Positions 23,490 to 31,714 are shown, counted from the stretch's first letter. The stretch: DNA of 64,000 bases from Mesorhizobium sophorae (GCF_002270415.1 NZ_NNRI01000017.1:310001-374000), one strand, 5' to 3'. The notes: generated by a model from the sequence alone, not told the origin. Program-made: numbers and translations.

Positions 23490-24209
23490 ATGCGCCGCGC
23501 CGACAGGCTCTTCCAGATCGTGCAGCATCTGCGCGGTGGCCGTCTGGTCACCGCCCAGAAGCTCGGCACATGGCTCGAGGTTTCCGAGCGAACCATCTAC
23601 CGCGATATCGCCGACCTGCAATCGACCGGAGTGCCGATCGACGGCGAGGCCGGGGTTGGCTACATGATGAGGGAGGGTTTCGACCTTCCACCGCTGATGT
23701 TCACGCGTGACGAGATCGTCGCGCTGGTTGCCGGCGCCCGCATGGTGCGCGCCTTTGGCGGCGCCGCCATGGCGCGCGCCGCCGACGAGGCGCTGGTCAA
23801 GATCGGTGCAGTGCTGCCGGATGCCGAGAAGGACCGCATCGCCCGCACGGAGATCCACACGCCGATGTGGGTGGTCAGCGACGCCGCCCGAGAGGCAATC
23901 GACCTGATCGAGCGCGCGGTCGAAAAACGGCAGGTGCTCACCATCGACTATTGCGACGAGGCCGGCCGTGGCACCGCCCGCGATATCCGTCCGCTCGGCC
24001 TGTGGTTCTGGGGCAAGGTGTGGACGCTGGTCGCCTGGTGCGAAATGCGCGACGACTTTCGCGCCTTCCGCATCGATCGCATCGCTTCGGTGGTCATCGC
24101 CGGCCGCATCTTCAAGCCGGAGCGAGGCAAGCAGCTTGCGGACTTCTATCGGGCGGTGGAGCGCAGCGAGGATTACGGCATGGCGCCGGACCGCGCGGCG
24201 CGGACCTAG
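23490..24209 (+). CDS. YafY-type transcription regulator (HTH_11 + WYL domain)
   Basis: A 239-residue regulator. The N-terminal winged helix (RRADRLFQIVQHLRGGRLVT, then VSERTIYRDIADLQSTGVPI) is an HTH_11 domain. The C-terminal ligand-binding WYL domain starts near residue 150 (VLTIDYCDEAGRGTARDIRP, LGLWFWGKVWTLVAWCEMR). In rhizobia such regulators commonly neighbour VOC genes. It is the only DNA-binding gene in the 21.7-24.2 kb island and probably binds the CCTGACAG palindromes (inference). Confidence 0.88.
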   Translation: MRRADRLFQIVQHLRGGRLVTAQKLGTWLEVSERTIYRDIADLQSTGVPIDGEAGVGYMMREGFDLPPLMFTRDEIVALVAGARMVRAFGGAAMARAADEALVKIGAVLPDAEKDRIARTEIHTPMWVVSDAAREAIDLIERAVEKRQVLTIDYCDEAGRGTARDIRPLGLWFWGKVWTLVAWCEMRDDFRAFRIDRIASVVIAGRIFKPERGKQLADFYRAVERSEDYGMAPDRAART

Positions 24210-24290
24210 AGCAACTCCAGGAAATGGGTAAACGGTTTTCCCGGGAAAGCGCGTAGCGGTTTCCATTGGGGAATTGTGTCAAAGTAAAAA
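24209..24290. repeat. RIME-like dispersed intergenic repeat, copy D
   Basis: GAGCAACTCCAGGAAATGGG and GGTTTTCCCGGGAAAGCGCG open it, with GGGGAATTGTGTCAAAG near the end. It shares with copy B the extra GGGAAA-GCGCGTAGC block. It starts on the last base of the WYL regulator's stop codon. Confidence 0.7.
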
Positions 24291-24308
24291 GGGACTGCCG
24301 GACCGCAC

Positions 24309-24338
24309 AAAAAAAGCCCGCTCGAAGCGGGCTTTTTG
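24309..24338. terminator. bidirectional rho-independent terminator
   Basis: AAAAAGCCCGCT and AGCGGGCTTTTT form a 12-bp stem with A and T tracts on the two sides, so it can end both the WYL regulator (plus) and DUF1013 (minus) transcripts. Confidence 0.88.
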
Positions 24339-24354
24339 TTGGGTGTCGGAAATA

Positions 24355-25047
24355 TCACTCGTCGTCGTTGTCCGTGTTCTTCGACTTCAGGGCCGAGAGC
24401 TTGGCGAAAACGGCGTTGGCGTCGAGCTCGGCGTCCTCGTCTTTCGGCTTCTCCGGAGCCGGCACCAGCCGCTCGGTCAAGGCCGCCGGCAAAAGCGTGT
24501 CGCCGACCGGCTGCGCCTGTTCGCGGCCCCGCGAAGCGCGGTTGACTTCCATGTCGAGGTCGATCTGCGAGGCGAGGCCCAACGTCACCGGGTCCATCGG
24601 CTGCAGATTGGCCGAGTTCCAGTGCTTGCGTTCGCGGATCTGCTCGATCGTCGACTTGGTGGTGCCGACGAGGCGGGAGATCTGCGCATCTTTCAGTTCG
24701 GGATGGTTGCGCACCAGCCACAGAATGGCATTCGGCCGGTCCTGGCGCTTAGATAGAGGCGTGTAGCGCGGACCCTTGCGCTTGGATTCCGGCACCCGCA
24801 CCTTGGGGTCCGAAAGCTTCAGGCGCTGGTTCGGATCCTTTTCGGCGCGCGCGATCTCGTCGCGGGTCAACTGGCCGGTCATGATCGGATCCATGCCCTT
24901 GATGCCTTGCGCCGATTCGCCGTCGGCGATCGCCTTGACCTCGAGCGGATGCAGCCCGCAGAACTGCGCGATCTGCTCGAAAGAAAGCGCGGTGTTGTCG
25001 ACCAGCCAGACGGCAGTCGCCTTGGGCATCAGCAGCGTATTGGCCAT
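24355..25047 (-). CDS. DUF1013 family protein
   Basis: A 230-residue alphaproteobacterial protein (MANTLLMPKATAVWLVDNTA start). An internal HTH-like region reads NHPELKDAQISRLVGTTKST followed by IEQIRERKHWNS, consistent with DNA binding. The C-terminus is acidic and disordered. I recall that a Caulobacter member has been described as a cell-cycle transcription factor, but cannot verify this here. ATG 25047 has AAGGA upstream. A hairpin (GCCCGCG/CGCGGGC, 25068-25087) lies in the leader. Confidence 0.82.
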   Translation of the reverse strand: MANTLLMPKATAVWLVDNTALSFEQIAQFCGLHPLEVKAIADGESAQGIKGMDPIMTGQLTRDEIARAEKDPNQRLKLSDPKVRVPESKRKGPRYTPLSKRQDRPNAILWLVRNHPELKDAQISRLVGTTKSTIEQIRERKHWNSANLQPMDPVTLGLASQIDLDMEVNRASRGREQAQPVGDTLLPAALTERLVPAPEKPKDEDAELDANAVFAKLSALKSKNTDNDDE

Positions 25048-25393
25048 TTTAAAAATCCTTCTCGTTCGCCCGCGTTCCCGCGCGGGCGGTGGTTTAGAGC
25101 CACCAAAATGGGAAATTCGCGGCCTGTATAGCCGCTCCGTCGCCGCTTCGCAATGTTTTTGGATGTCATCGGCCAGAAACCGTGGCCCGCGACTACTGGA
25201 ACGGCTTCGCGCTCTTGAGCAGCGACAAACTGGCTTTGCCGACGGAGGCCGCGGTCGACCGGCCTCGTCGGCCGACCCCCAGAACGACAAAACCCGCCGG
25301 ACTGGGTCCAGCGGGCTCGGAACCGCGACGGGATCCGTCTGATGCGGCTCTGGCTTCCACGGCACCGTCCGCCTGCGCGGACCGTGCTCGGCT
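25048..25393. other. 346-bp non-coding region between DUF1013 and DUF1127 genes
   Basis: No supported gene. It contains the leader hairpin of the DUF1013 gene, the DUF1127 terminator, and a second strong hairpin (GCACCGTCCGC with GCGGACCGTGC, about 25362-25388, one mismatch pair) close to the DUF1127 stop. Confidence 0.5.
25288..25315 (-). terminator. terminator of the DUF1127 gene
   Basis: On the minus strand CCCGCTGGAC and GTCCGGCGGG form a stem with one wobble, followed by TTTTG. It lies about 80 bp downstream of the DUF1127 stop. Confidence 0.65.
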
Positions 25394-25534
25394 TTAGATG
25401 GCCTTGCGGGCGATCTTTTCGATGTCGGCGCGGTTGATGCCGAGATCGTTGAGCTGACGTGCGTTGAGACTGTTCAGTTCGCGCACAGTCTCGGTGTACC
25501 TACGCCAGTTACGGAAAGCGCGGATCGGGTTCAT
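25394..25534 (-). CDS. DUF1127 small basic protein
   Basis: A 46-residue protein, MNPIRAFRNWRRYTETVREL at the start, then LNARQLNDLGINRADIEKIA. It is a full-length DUF1127 protein with the LxxRxLxDLGI and RxDI motif. Short DUF1127 proteins in Agrobacterium and related bacteria influence small-RNA turnover and phosphate or carbon metabolism. GGAGG stands before the ATG. A GCAATG...CATTGC palindrome lies about 85-107 bp upstream. Confidence 0.88.
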   Translation of the reverse strand: MNPIRAFRNWRRYTETVRELNSLNARQLNDLGINRADIEKIARKAI

Positions 25535-25617
25535 GGTAGTCCTCCAAATGGGTTGTTCGTTTCGCTGATGCTCAAATAGTCATCATCGATCAGGACTTGA
25601 ACGGCCGTTTTTGCATA

Positions 25618-25641
25618 GCAATGATGCAAATGCTGCATTGC
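25618..25641. promoter_or_regulatory. imperfect palindrome upstream of the DUF1127 gene
   Basis: GCAATGATGCA and TGCTGCATTGC flank AA; outer six bases and inner GCA pair. AT-rich for this DNA, so it may be a regulator site. Confidence 0.3.
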
Positions 25642-25738
25642 ACCATTAAGCCTCTGTTCATCTTGTAGGCAGCGAGGCGCACGACCAGAATGTGTCGAGA
25701 TTCAGGTCAGGCCCGCAGCAGCTGAAACTCGATGCGGC

Positions 25739-26749
25739 CTAGCCGACGTCGAGCACGATCTTGCCGATGTGCTCGCCCTCCTCCATCCGCTCATGCGCCC
25801 GCCAGGCCTCGCTGAGCGGGAAGATCATATCCATCACGGGAGCGACCTTGCGGGTGCCGAGCAACGGCCACACCTGCGCCTCCAGCGCTGCCGCGATTGC
25901 CGCCTTGAATTCGACGGTGCGCGGCCTCAGCGTCGACCCCGTATGGGTCAGCCGCTTGACCATGATCTTCGAGAAGTCGGCGCTCGCCACGGCGCCGCCC
26001 TGCACGGCAATCTGCACAATGCGACCCTCAATCGCCGCGGCCTCGTAGTTGCGCGCCACATAGTCGCCGCCGACCATGTCGAGGATGACATTGGCGCCCT
26101 TGCCAGCGGTCGCCTCCTTGACCGTGGCGACGAAATCCTCCTCGCGATAGTTGATCGCCCGGTCGGCGCCGAGCTTCAGGCAGGCGTCGCATTTCTCCTT
26201 GCTGCCGGCGGTGGTGATGACATTAGCGCCGAAAGCCGAGCCAAGCTGGATTGCCGTGGTGCCGATGCCGGACGAGCCGCCATGGACGAGCAGCGTTTCG
26301 CCGCTCTTCAGGCCGCCGCGCTCGAACACGTTGTGCCAGACGGTGAAGTAGTTTTCCGGCACCGCCGCGGCTTCGGTGTGGGTAAAGCCGGCCGGCAGCG
26401 GCAGCACGCTGCCGGCGTGAACCTTGACATATTCGGCATAGCCTCCGCCGGGTGTGAGCGCGCAGACGCGGTCGCCGATGCGCCAGCGCGATATGTCATC
26501 GCCAAGGGCGGCGACTTCGCCCGACACCTCGAGGCCGGGCAGGTCGGACGCGCCGGCCGGCGGCGGGTAGGCGCCCTTGCGCTGCTGGATGTCGGGCCGG
26601 TTCACGCCGGCGGCGTGCACCTTGATCAGGATCTCGCCGGGGCCCGGCTGCGGCACGTCGCGCGTTTCGGGTTTCAGCACCCGGGGGCCGCCCGGCACCG
26701 AGATCGCGATGGCCGTCATTCTTGCCGGAATTTTCTGTCCGCTCGCCAT
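25739..26749 (-). CDS. NAD(P)H-quinone oxidoreductase, zinc-independent MDR (QOR/PIG3-type)
   Basis: A 336-residue medium-chain reductase. The GroES-like N-domain shows HAAGVNRPDIQQRKGAYPPP. The nucleotide site is LLVHGGSSGIGTTAIQLGSA, followed by NVITTAGSKEKCDACLKLGA. No Zn-ligand cluster is visible. It matches the PIG3-like quinone oxidoreductase group, reducing quinones or enones with NADPH. Two starts are possible (26749 and 26719); 26749 has CGGGAAA upstream. It is divergent from the DUF1192 gene. Confidence 0.88.
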   Translation of the reverse strand: MASGQKIPARMTAIAISVPGGPRVLKPETRDVPQPGPGEILIKVHAAGVNRPDIQQRKGAYPPPAGASDLPGLEVSGEVAALGDDISRWRIGDRVCALTPGGGYAEYVKVHAGSVLPLPAGFTHTEAAAVPENYFTVWHNVFERGGLKSGETLLVHGGSSGIGTTAIQLGSAFGANVITTAGSKEKCDACLKLGADRAINYREEDFVATVKEATAGKGANVILDMVGGDYVARNYEAAAIEGRIVQIAVQGGAVASADFSKIMVKRLTHTGSTLRPRTVEFKAAIAAALEAQVWPLLGTRKVAPVMDMIFPLSEAWRAHERMEEGEHIGKIVLDVG

Positions 26750-26861
26750 GTGATTTCCCGTCTTTCCTCGCCGCTATCCGACCGGCTGTTTGCATCGACG
26801 CCCCTGCCCTATGTATGCTGATTGCCAAATCAGGCAAATGGCCAATGTGGGAGGAGCGACG

Positions 26862-27056
26862 ATGGCGATCTTCGACGACGAACCCAAGAAGAAGGCGCGC
26901 CCGCACGAGATCGGGCAGGACCTGTCGCTGCTTTCGGTCGGTGAATTGACCGAGCGGATCGGTATCCTGCGCGATGAGATCACCCGCCTCGAAAACGAGA
27001 TCAAGGCCAAGGACAGCACCAAATCGGCCGCCGAAGCACTGTTCCGTCGCGGATAG
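26862..27056 (+). CDS. DUF1192 family protein
   Basis: A 64-residue acidic, coiled-coil-like protein: MAIFDDEPKKKARPHEIGQD, then LSVGELTERIGILRDEITRL. This is the DUF1192 pattern, widespread in Rhizobiales and of unknown role. GGAGGAGCGAC precedes the ATG. It is followed by an MFS gene 86 bp downstream. Confidence 0.85.
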   Translation: MAIFDDEPKKKARPHEIGQDLSLLSVGELTERIGILRDEITRLENEIKAKDSTKSAAEALFRRG

Positions 27057-27142
27057 AGGCTGGCGCAGGGCCCGCCGCCGAAAAGCCCGAATGCGACTGT
27101 CTTCAGACCCAGCGTCCCCGCCAACCCGAGCCGGATCAAACA

Positions 27143-28390
27143 ATGTTCGCAACCTACCGACCGATCCTCTCGCTGCTTCGCGGCACTGCCTTCCTGCTCG
27201 CAGCGTCTGGATTGCACGGGCTGCTGTTGCCGCTGCGGGGTCAGCTGGAAGGCTTCTCGACCGCATCGCTTGGCCTGATGGGCACGGCCTGGGCCGGCGG
27301 CTTCGTCACCGGCTGTTTCTTTGCACCGCGCATCGTGCGCCGTGCCGGGCATGTGCGCGCCTTCGGCGCCTTTGCCGCATCGGGCGCCATCGTGGCGCTG
27401 CTCACCGGACTGATCATCGACGAGTATGTCTGGATCCTGCTGCGCGCCTTCACGGGCTTCACGATGGCCGGCGCCTTCATGGTCATCGAAAGCTGGCTGA
27501 ACGAAAAGGCCACCAACGAGAACCGCGGCACCATCTTCGGCCTCTATATGATGGTCACCTATGCCTCGATCATGGGCGGACAGATGATCGTCGCTGGCGG
27601 CGACGTGAAATCGGCCTCCCTGTTCATGATCACCGGCATCCTGTTTTGCCTGTCACTGCTCCCGACCGCGGTTTCGACCGCTTCCCACCCCAAGCCGCTG
27701 CAGGATGTCTCGCTCGACGTCAAAGGCCTTTATGTCAATTCGCCGGTGTCGGCTGTCGCTTGCGTCCTGATTGGCATCGCCAACGGCGCCTGGGGCACGC
27801 TTGGCGCCGTCTATGGCGCCCGTATCCGCATTCCCACGGCCGAGATCGCCCTGATGATGAGTCTGGTGGTCGTTGCCGGTGCCGCCATGCAGCTTCCTGC
27901 CGGGCGCCTCTCGGACAAGACCGACCGGCGTTTCGTGCTGGCAGGTGCTGCCTTCGGCGCGGCCTTGGTTGCGCTTGCCATCTTCGTGTTCGAGCCACGC
28001 TCCAGCGTCTTCGTCATCGTCTTCACGGCCGCCTATGGCGGCTTCGCCTATACGCTCTATTCGATCGCGGTGGCGCATGCCAACGACCACGCCCGCGCCG
28101 AGGATTTCGTCAAGGTATCGGGCGGCCTGCTTCTGCTCTACGGCTTCGGCACGATGATCGGACCTCTGCTGGCAGCCGCCTTGATGGGCTGGACGCGCCC
28201 GGAAGGCCTGTTCCTGGCGACCGCTTTCGCGCATGTCTGCCTGGCGGCCTATACGTTGCTGCGCATCAGCCGCCGAGCTCCGGTGCCGATCGAAGATCGT
28301 GACGCCTTCAAGACGCAACCGGCCGACCGGTCGGTGACGCCGGAAGCATTGCGGCTTGATCCCAGAAGAAAAGCAGAAGCAGACAGTTGA
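27143..28390 (+). CDS. MFS transporter (YcaD-like)
   Basis: A 415-residue inner-membrane transporter with 12 predicted helices. It shows FSTASLGLMGTAWAGGFVTG, the MFS-type loop AGRLSDKTDRR between helices 8 and 9, and ESWLNEKATNENRGTIFG after helix 4, a pattern I associate with YcaD-type MFS proteins. The substrate is unknown. The C-terminal 40 residues are hydrophilic. An ArsR gene follows after 32 bp. Confidence 0.85.
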   Translation: MFATYRPILSLLRGTAFLLAASGLHGLLLPLRGQLEGFSTASLGLMGTAWAGGFVTGCFFAPRIVRRAGHVRAFGAFAASGAIVALLTGLIIDEYVWILLRAFTGFTMAGAFMVIESWLNEKATNENRGTIFGLYMMVTYASIMGGQMIVAGGDVKSASLFMITGILFCLSLLPTAVSTASHPKPLQDVSLDVKGLYVNSPVSAVACVLIGIANGAWGTLGAVYGARIRIPTAEIALMMSLVVVAGAAMQLPAGRLSDKTDRRFVLAGAAFGAALVALAIFVFEPRSSVFVIVFTAAYGGFAYTLYSIAVAHANDHARAEDFVKVSGGLLLLYGFGTMIGPLLAAALMGWTRPEGLFLATAFAHVCLAAYTLLRISRRAPVPIEDRDAFKTQPADRSVTPEALRLDPRRKAEADS

Positions 28391-28422
28391 GATTCGAAAG
28401 GCTTTGCCTCACTAATAAAGGC

Positions 28423-28686
28423 ATGATGTTTTCCGACGCCTTCATGGCGATTGCCGATCCCAACCGGCGCCATCTTCTGGAAGAACTTCGCCGCGGCCCG
28501 AAAACCGTCAACGAGTTGGCTGCGGGTTTGCCTGTATCGCGCCCGGCCGTTTCGCAACATTTGAAAGTGCTGCTCGATGCCGGGCTGGTCAACGCCAAGG
28601 CCGAAGGCACCAGACGCGTCTATACGGTGAGCAATCCCGGCTTCCTCAAACTCAACATCTGGCTCGATCAGTTCTGGGAAGCCTGA
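28423..28686 (+). CDS. ArsR-family winged-helix regulator
   Basis: An 87-residue regulator: MMFSDAFMAIADPNRRHLLE, then a recognition region LPVSRPAVSQHLKVLLDAGL and a wing VNAKAEGTRRVYTV. It lacks the Cys metal-sensor motif of classical ArsR, so it may respond to something else or act without ligand, as the AHSA1-linked ArsR proteins do. The gene is convergent with the AHSA1 gene at 28713. Confidence 0.82.
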   Translation: MMFSDAFMAIADPNRRHLLEELRRGPKTVNELAAGLPVSRPAVSQHLKVLLDAGLVNAKAEGTRRVYTVSNPGFLKLNIWLDQFWEA

Positions 28687-28712
28687 CGGCCCCGCCGTAT
28701 CGGCAACGCAGT

Positions 28713-29177
28713 TCAAGCTTCCTCGCGCAAGAAAGCGCCGAGCGCATCAAGCAGTTCTCCTGTGCCATGCTCGCGTGTGGCCGACGTATCGTGGCCGTCG
28801 AGGAAGGCGCCCTGTTCCGTCATCACAAGCCGCGTCCCGTCGCCCTCGGCAAGCAGCTCGATCGTGGCCAGTGACACCGAGACACGGGTTTCGCCGAACA
28901 ACAACTCATAGCTGTAGACGATGCGCTGGTCCGGCACGATGTCTTGATAGACAGCATTGAAAAAATGCATCTGGCCATCGCTCGGACAGCCGGCATTGAC
29001 CTCCTTGCCGCCGATACGGAAATCCATTTCATGCCTGCTGGGCACCGGATCGTGCGGATCGGCGAACCAGCGCCGTTTGGCCGCCGGATTGCTCAGCGCA
29101 AAGTAGACTTTTGCGGGCGACGCTGGGTAGCTGCGCTCGATGACGAAGGTGGAATGGACGACGGAACGTTCGGTCAT
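28713..29177 (-). CDS. SRPBCC/AHSA1 domain protein, copy 2
   Basis: A 154-residue START-like protein, MTERSVVHSTFVIERSYPAS at the start, with PAKVYFALSNPAAKRRWFAD and a final helix LDALGAFLREE. It is a clear paralogue of the protein encoded at 29234 (same MTERSV-HST start). AHSA1-like single-domain proteins bind hydrophobic ligands. It is third downstream in the GST-ArsR-AHSA1-AHSA1 set. Confidence 0.85.
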   Translation of the reverse strand: MTERSVVHSTFVIERSYPASPAKVYFALSNPAAKRRWFADPHDPVPSRHEMDFRIGGKEVNAGCPSDGQMHFFNAVYQDIVPDQRIVYSYELLFGETRVSVSLATIELLAEGDGTRLVMTEQGAFLDGHDTSATREHGTGELLDALGAFLREEA

Positions 29178-29233
29178 GGGATTCTCCTCGATGGATGGAT
29201 TGAATTCTGAGCATGATCCTCATCGAGGGATCG

Positions 29234-29707
29234 TCAGGCACCGGCGGTCTCGGGCACGAATTCGGCAGCCAGATTGTCCAGCGCCGCGCTGAATCCGGCC
29301 TCGCTGCCGGCGATCATGTCCTTGTCGCCGAAGGCAGCGATCTGGTCGGTCAGCACCAGCCGCGTGGACGCACCTACCGGCTGAAACTCGATCGTGATCA
29401 GCGAGACGGACAGCCGGTCCCACCCTTCGCATACGAGCTCGGTCGAGACGATGCGCTGCTCAGGCACGATATCGACGTAGCGGTTTTCGACCCGGTAGAT
29501 CAGACTGCCACGCGGACCGCAGCGGCTGACATCCAGTCCGCCGACGCGGAAATCGGCCTTGTCGTAGACCAGTTCGGCAGTCTTTGAAGGCGCGCCCCAG
29601 CGCATGCGGGCCTCCGGGTCGGCAAAGGCCTGGAACACGCGCGCCGGCACAGCGTCGTAGGTGCGCTCCAGCACGATGGTCGAATGAATCACGGAACGTT
29701 CCGTCAT
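29234..29707 (-). CDS. SRPBCC/AHSA1 domain protein, copy 1
   Basis: A 157-residue SRPBCC protein (MTERSVIHSTIVLERTYDAV, FQAFADPEARMRWGAPSKTA). It carries the long hydrophobic-ligand groove pattern of the AHSA1 group. It lies 11 bp downstream of the ArsR gene, a standard pairing in which ArsR controls its AHSA1 partner. Sequence divergence from the 28713 copy suggests an old duplication. Confidence 0.85.
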   Translation of the reverse strand: MTERSVIHSTIVLERTYDAVPARVFQAFADPEARMRWGAPSKTAELVYDKADFRVGGLDVSRCGPRGSLIYRVENRYVDIVPEQRIVSTELVCEGWDRLSVSLITIEFQPVGASTRLVLTDQIAAFGDKDMIAGSEAGFSAALDNLAAEFVPETAGA

Positions 29708-29718
29708 AATTGCCTCCT

Positions 29719-30054
29719 TCAGCTTTTGTCCTTGGTCTCAGCCAGAAAATCGCCGAGCCGGTCCAGCCGGCGCTCCCAGACGAGACGCCGTTCATTGATC
29801 CAGTGTTCGGCTGCTCTCAGTGCCTTGGGTTCGATCTGGCAGGTGCGCACCCGACCGACCTTTTGCGTGCGCACGAGGCCGCTTGCCTCCAAAAGGTTCA
29901 GATGCTGGACGACGGCCGATAGCGACATCGCCAGCGGCTCGGCCAGTTGGCTTACCGAAGCCGGGCCGCGCGACAGCCGGTCGACCATCTGCCGCCGCGC
30001 CGGATCGGCGAGCGCCTGGAACATCAGATCGAGCTGGGCAGGATCGTGCAGCAT
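29719..30054 (-). CDS. ArsR-family regulator of the AHSA1 operon
   Basis: A 111-residue winged-helix regulator: MFQALADPARRQMVDRLSRG, then VSQLAEPLAMSLSAVVQHLN and a wing RTQKVGRVRTCQIE. The C-terminus WINERRLVWERRLDRLGDFL is the AHSA1-associated ArsR type. No metal-binding Cys. It lies 5 bp from the upstream GST gene and 11 bp from the AHSA1 gene, so all are one operon. Confidence 0.87.
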   Translation of the reverse strand: MLHDPAQLDLMFQALADPARRQMVDRLSRGPASVSQLAEPLAMSLSAVVQHLNLLEASGLVRTQKVGRVRTCQIEPKALRAAEHWINERRLVWERRLDRLGDFLAETKDKS

Positions 30055-30059
30055 TGCGA

Positions 30060-30716
30060 TCAGCCGTTGTTGTAGGGAAAGAACTTGAAGTAGGGCTGCG
30101 CCTCCTCAATCACGCGGGCGAAAGCGGAGCGCTGCACCAGGCGGTCATGGTATCGCTTCACGGCCGGGTATTTGTCGCCGAACGGCTCGACCTTATTGGC
30201 GTAGAAGAGTGCGGGAGACGCCGAGCAGTCGGCCATGCTGAAGGCGTCGCCCACAGCCCAGGTCTTCGTCTGCATCTCCTCTTCGACGATGGCGTAGGAA
30301 TTGCGCAGCTGGGCGCGGGCCTGCTCGACGCCGAACGGATCGGTTTTGTCCTGCGGCCGCAACCGGTCGCCAACGATCTTCTGCATCGGTTCCTGCACGT
30401 AGAAATCATAGAAACGATCGGACTGCCGGACCGCCAGCGCCAGGTCGATGTCGGCCGGAACGAGGTCGACCGGCCCCGGATAGTGGGCGGCCAGGTACTC
30501 GACGACGATGGTCGATTCCAGCACCGTGCGGTCGCGCGCATCGTCACGCAGGGCCGGCATCTTGCCGGTCGGCGAAATCTTCAGGAAGGCCGCGCGCGAC
30601 TCGGTGTCGCCGAGATCGACGACAACCGGCGCGAACGGTATGCCGTTCTCATACAGCGCGATCAGCGGTTTCCAGCAGAAGGAGGCCAGCGGATGGAAAT
30701 GAAGCGTCAGGGACAT
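30060..30716 (-). CDS. glutathione S-transferase
   Basis: A 218-residue GST: thioredoxin-like domain with LTLHFHPLASFCWKPLIALY and the Cys/Ser active-site region, ISPTGKMPAL and ESTIVVEYL for glutathione binding, then a helical domain with WAVGDAFSMADCSASPALFY (N-capping motif). It is the first gene of an operon with ArsR and two AHSA1 genes. AGTTAAGTAAATGCTT upstream is a possible ArsR target. Confidence 0.87.
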   Translation of the reverse strand: MSLTLHFHPLASFCWKPLIALYENGIPFAPVVVDLGDTESRAAFLKISPTGKMPALRDDARDRTVLESTIVVEYLAAHYPGPVDLVPADIDLALAVRQSDRFYDFYVQEPMQKIVGDRLRPQDKTDPFGVEQARAQLRNSYAIVEEEMQTKTWAVGDAFSMADCSASPALFYANKVEPFGDKYPAVKRYHDRLVQRSAFARVIEEAQPYFKFFPYNNG

Positions 30717-30839
30717 TTTTTGCTCGTCTGTTTCGAGATGCGCCAGTGGTCGGTGCCATGCTGCTTGCCAGGATTGACACTGAAGCATTTACTTAACTAT
30801 TGCGGCGGGCCTTGCTCGTCAAGGCCCGCGCAGGATGGC

Positions 30840-31676
30840 TCAATCAGCTTGAGTGTGATCGACGATGGCGGCGACCATCACCGCCCAGTCGTCCGGATGC
30901 AACTCGTGGCCGCCACCTTCGATCCGAAGGATTTTCGCACCGGCGACAGTCTCGGTCAGTGCCTCGCCGTGCTCGACCGGAAAGATCGGATCGGTGGTGC
31001 CATGAATGACCAGCAGCGGCGCCGTCATCTCGCGCAGCCGGCCCTTCCATGCGTCGCCGCCCTTGACCATGAAGTGGTTGGTCGCGTTCAGCAAACCGCC
31101 GGATCGATCGTAATCCTGTTCGATGAAGGCTCGCATCCCGGCCTCGTCGAACGGTTGTACGGTGCTTGCGATCGCCCGCGTATCCTTGACCATGAAATCG
31201 ACCACCTGGCCACGGTCCGACCAATCGACTTTCGCGCCGTCCGCCGAATGCTTGACATAGGCATCGCTCGTTTGTGGCAGATGCGATGTGTCGATCCCCA
31301 GGGGCGAGCTGCTGATCACGGTCAGCGAAGCGACACGGGACCGGTGCTTGAGGCCCACGAGTTGGGCGATCATGCCGCCCATCGACATGCCGACGACATG
31401 CGCCTTGCCGACGCCGTGGTCGTCGAGAACACGCATCGCGTCGTCGGCCATGTCGTCGAATGTGTAGGGCGGCTCGCCCGGCGGATATTTGGTCGAACGG
31501 CCGGTATCGCGATTGTCATAGCGGATGACGAACAGGCCGCCATCGGCCAGTTTCCGGCACAGCGCCTCCGGCCACCAGAGCATCGAGGCCATCGATCCCA
31601 TGATCAGCAACAGCGGCGGGTTTGCCGGATCGCCAAAGGCCTCGGATACGATCTTGGGGCGCTCAATGGTTGTCAT
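30840..31676 (-). CDS. alpha/beta hydrolase
   Basis: A 278-residue serine hydrolase. Strand 3 reads PPLLLIMGSMASMLWWP; the nucleophile elbow is GMSMGGMIAQL; the acid lies in IHGTTDPIFPVEHGEAL; the catalytic His is in EGGGHELHPDDW. It resembles proline-iminopeptidase- or haloperoxidase-like esterases such as the aclacinomycin methylesterase (RdmC) group. Divergent from an HxlR regulator with an inverted repeat between them, which probably controls it. Confidence 0.87.
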   Translation of the reverse strand: MTTIERPKIVSEAFGDPANPPLLLIMGSMASMLWWPEALCRKLADGGLFVIRYDNRDTGRSTKYPPGEPPYTFDDMADDAMRVLDDHGVGKAHVVGMSMGGMIAQLVGLKHRSRVASLTVISSSPLGIDTSHLPQTSDAYVKHSADGAKVDWSDRGQVVDFMVKDTRAIASTVQPFDEAGMRAFIEQDYDRSGGLLNATNHFMVKGGDAWKGRLREMTAPLLVIHGTTDPIFPVEHGEALTETVAGAKILRIEGGGHELHPDDWAVMVAAIVDHTQAD

Positions 31677-31714
31677 GGCTCGGTCTCCTCCTCAGCAAAC
31701 TGATTGCTTTTTGC

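Noticed and set aside
24311..24337. Symmetric stem AAAAAGCCCGCT/AGCGGGCTTTTT considered as an insertion-element end
   Set aside because: Position between two convergent gene ends with T tracts on both sides fits a bidirectional terminator.
29820..31703. 627-codon plus-strand frame across the GST, ArsR and hydrolase genes
   Set aside because: Antisense to three well-supported genes; no motifs.
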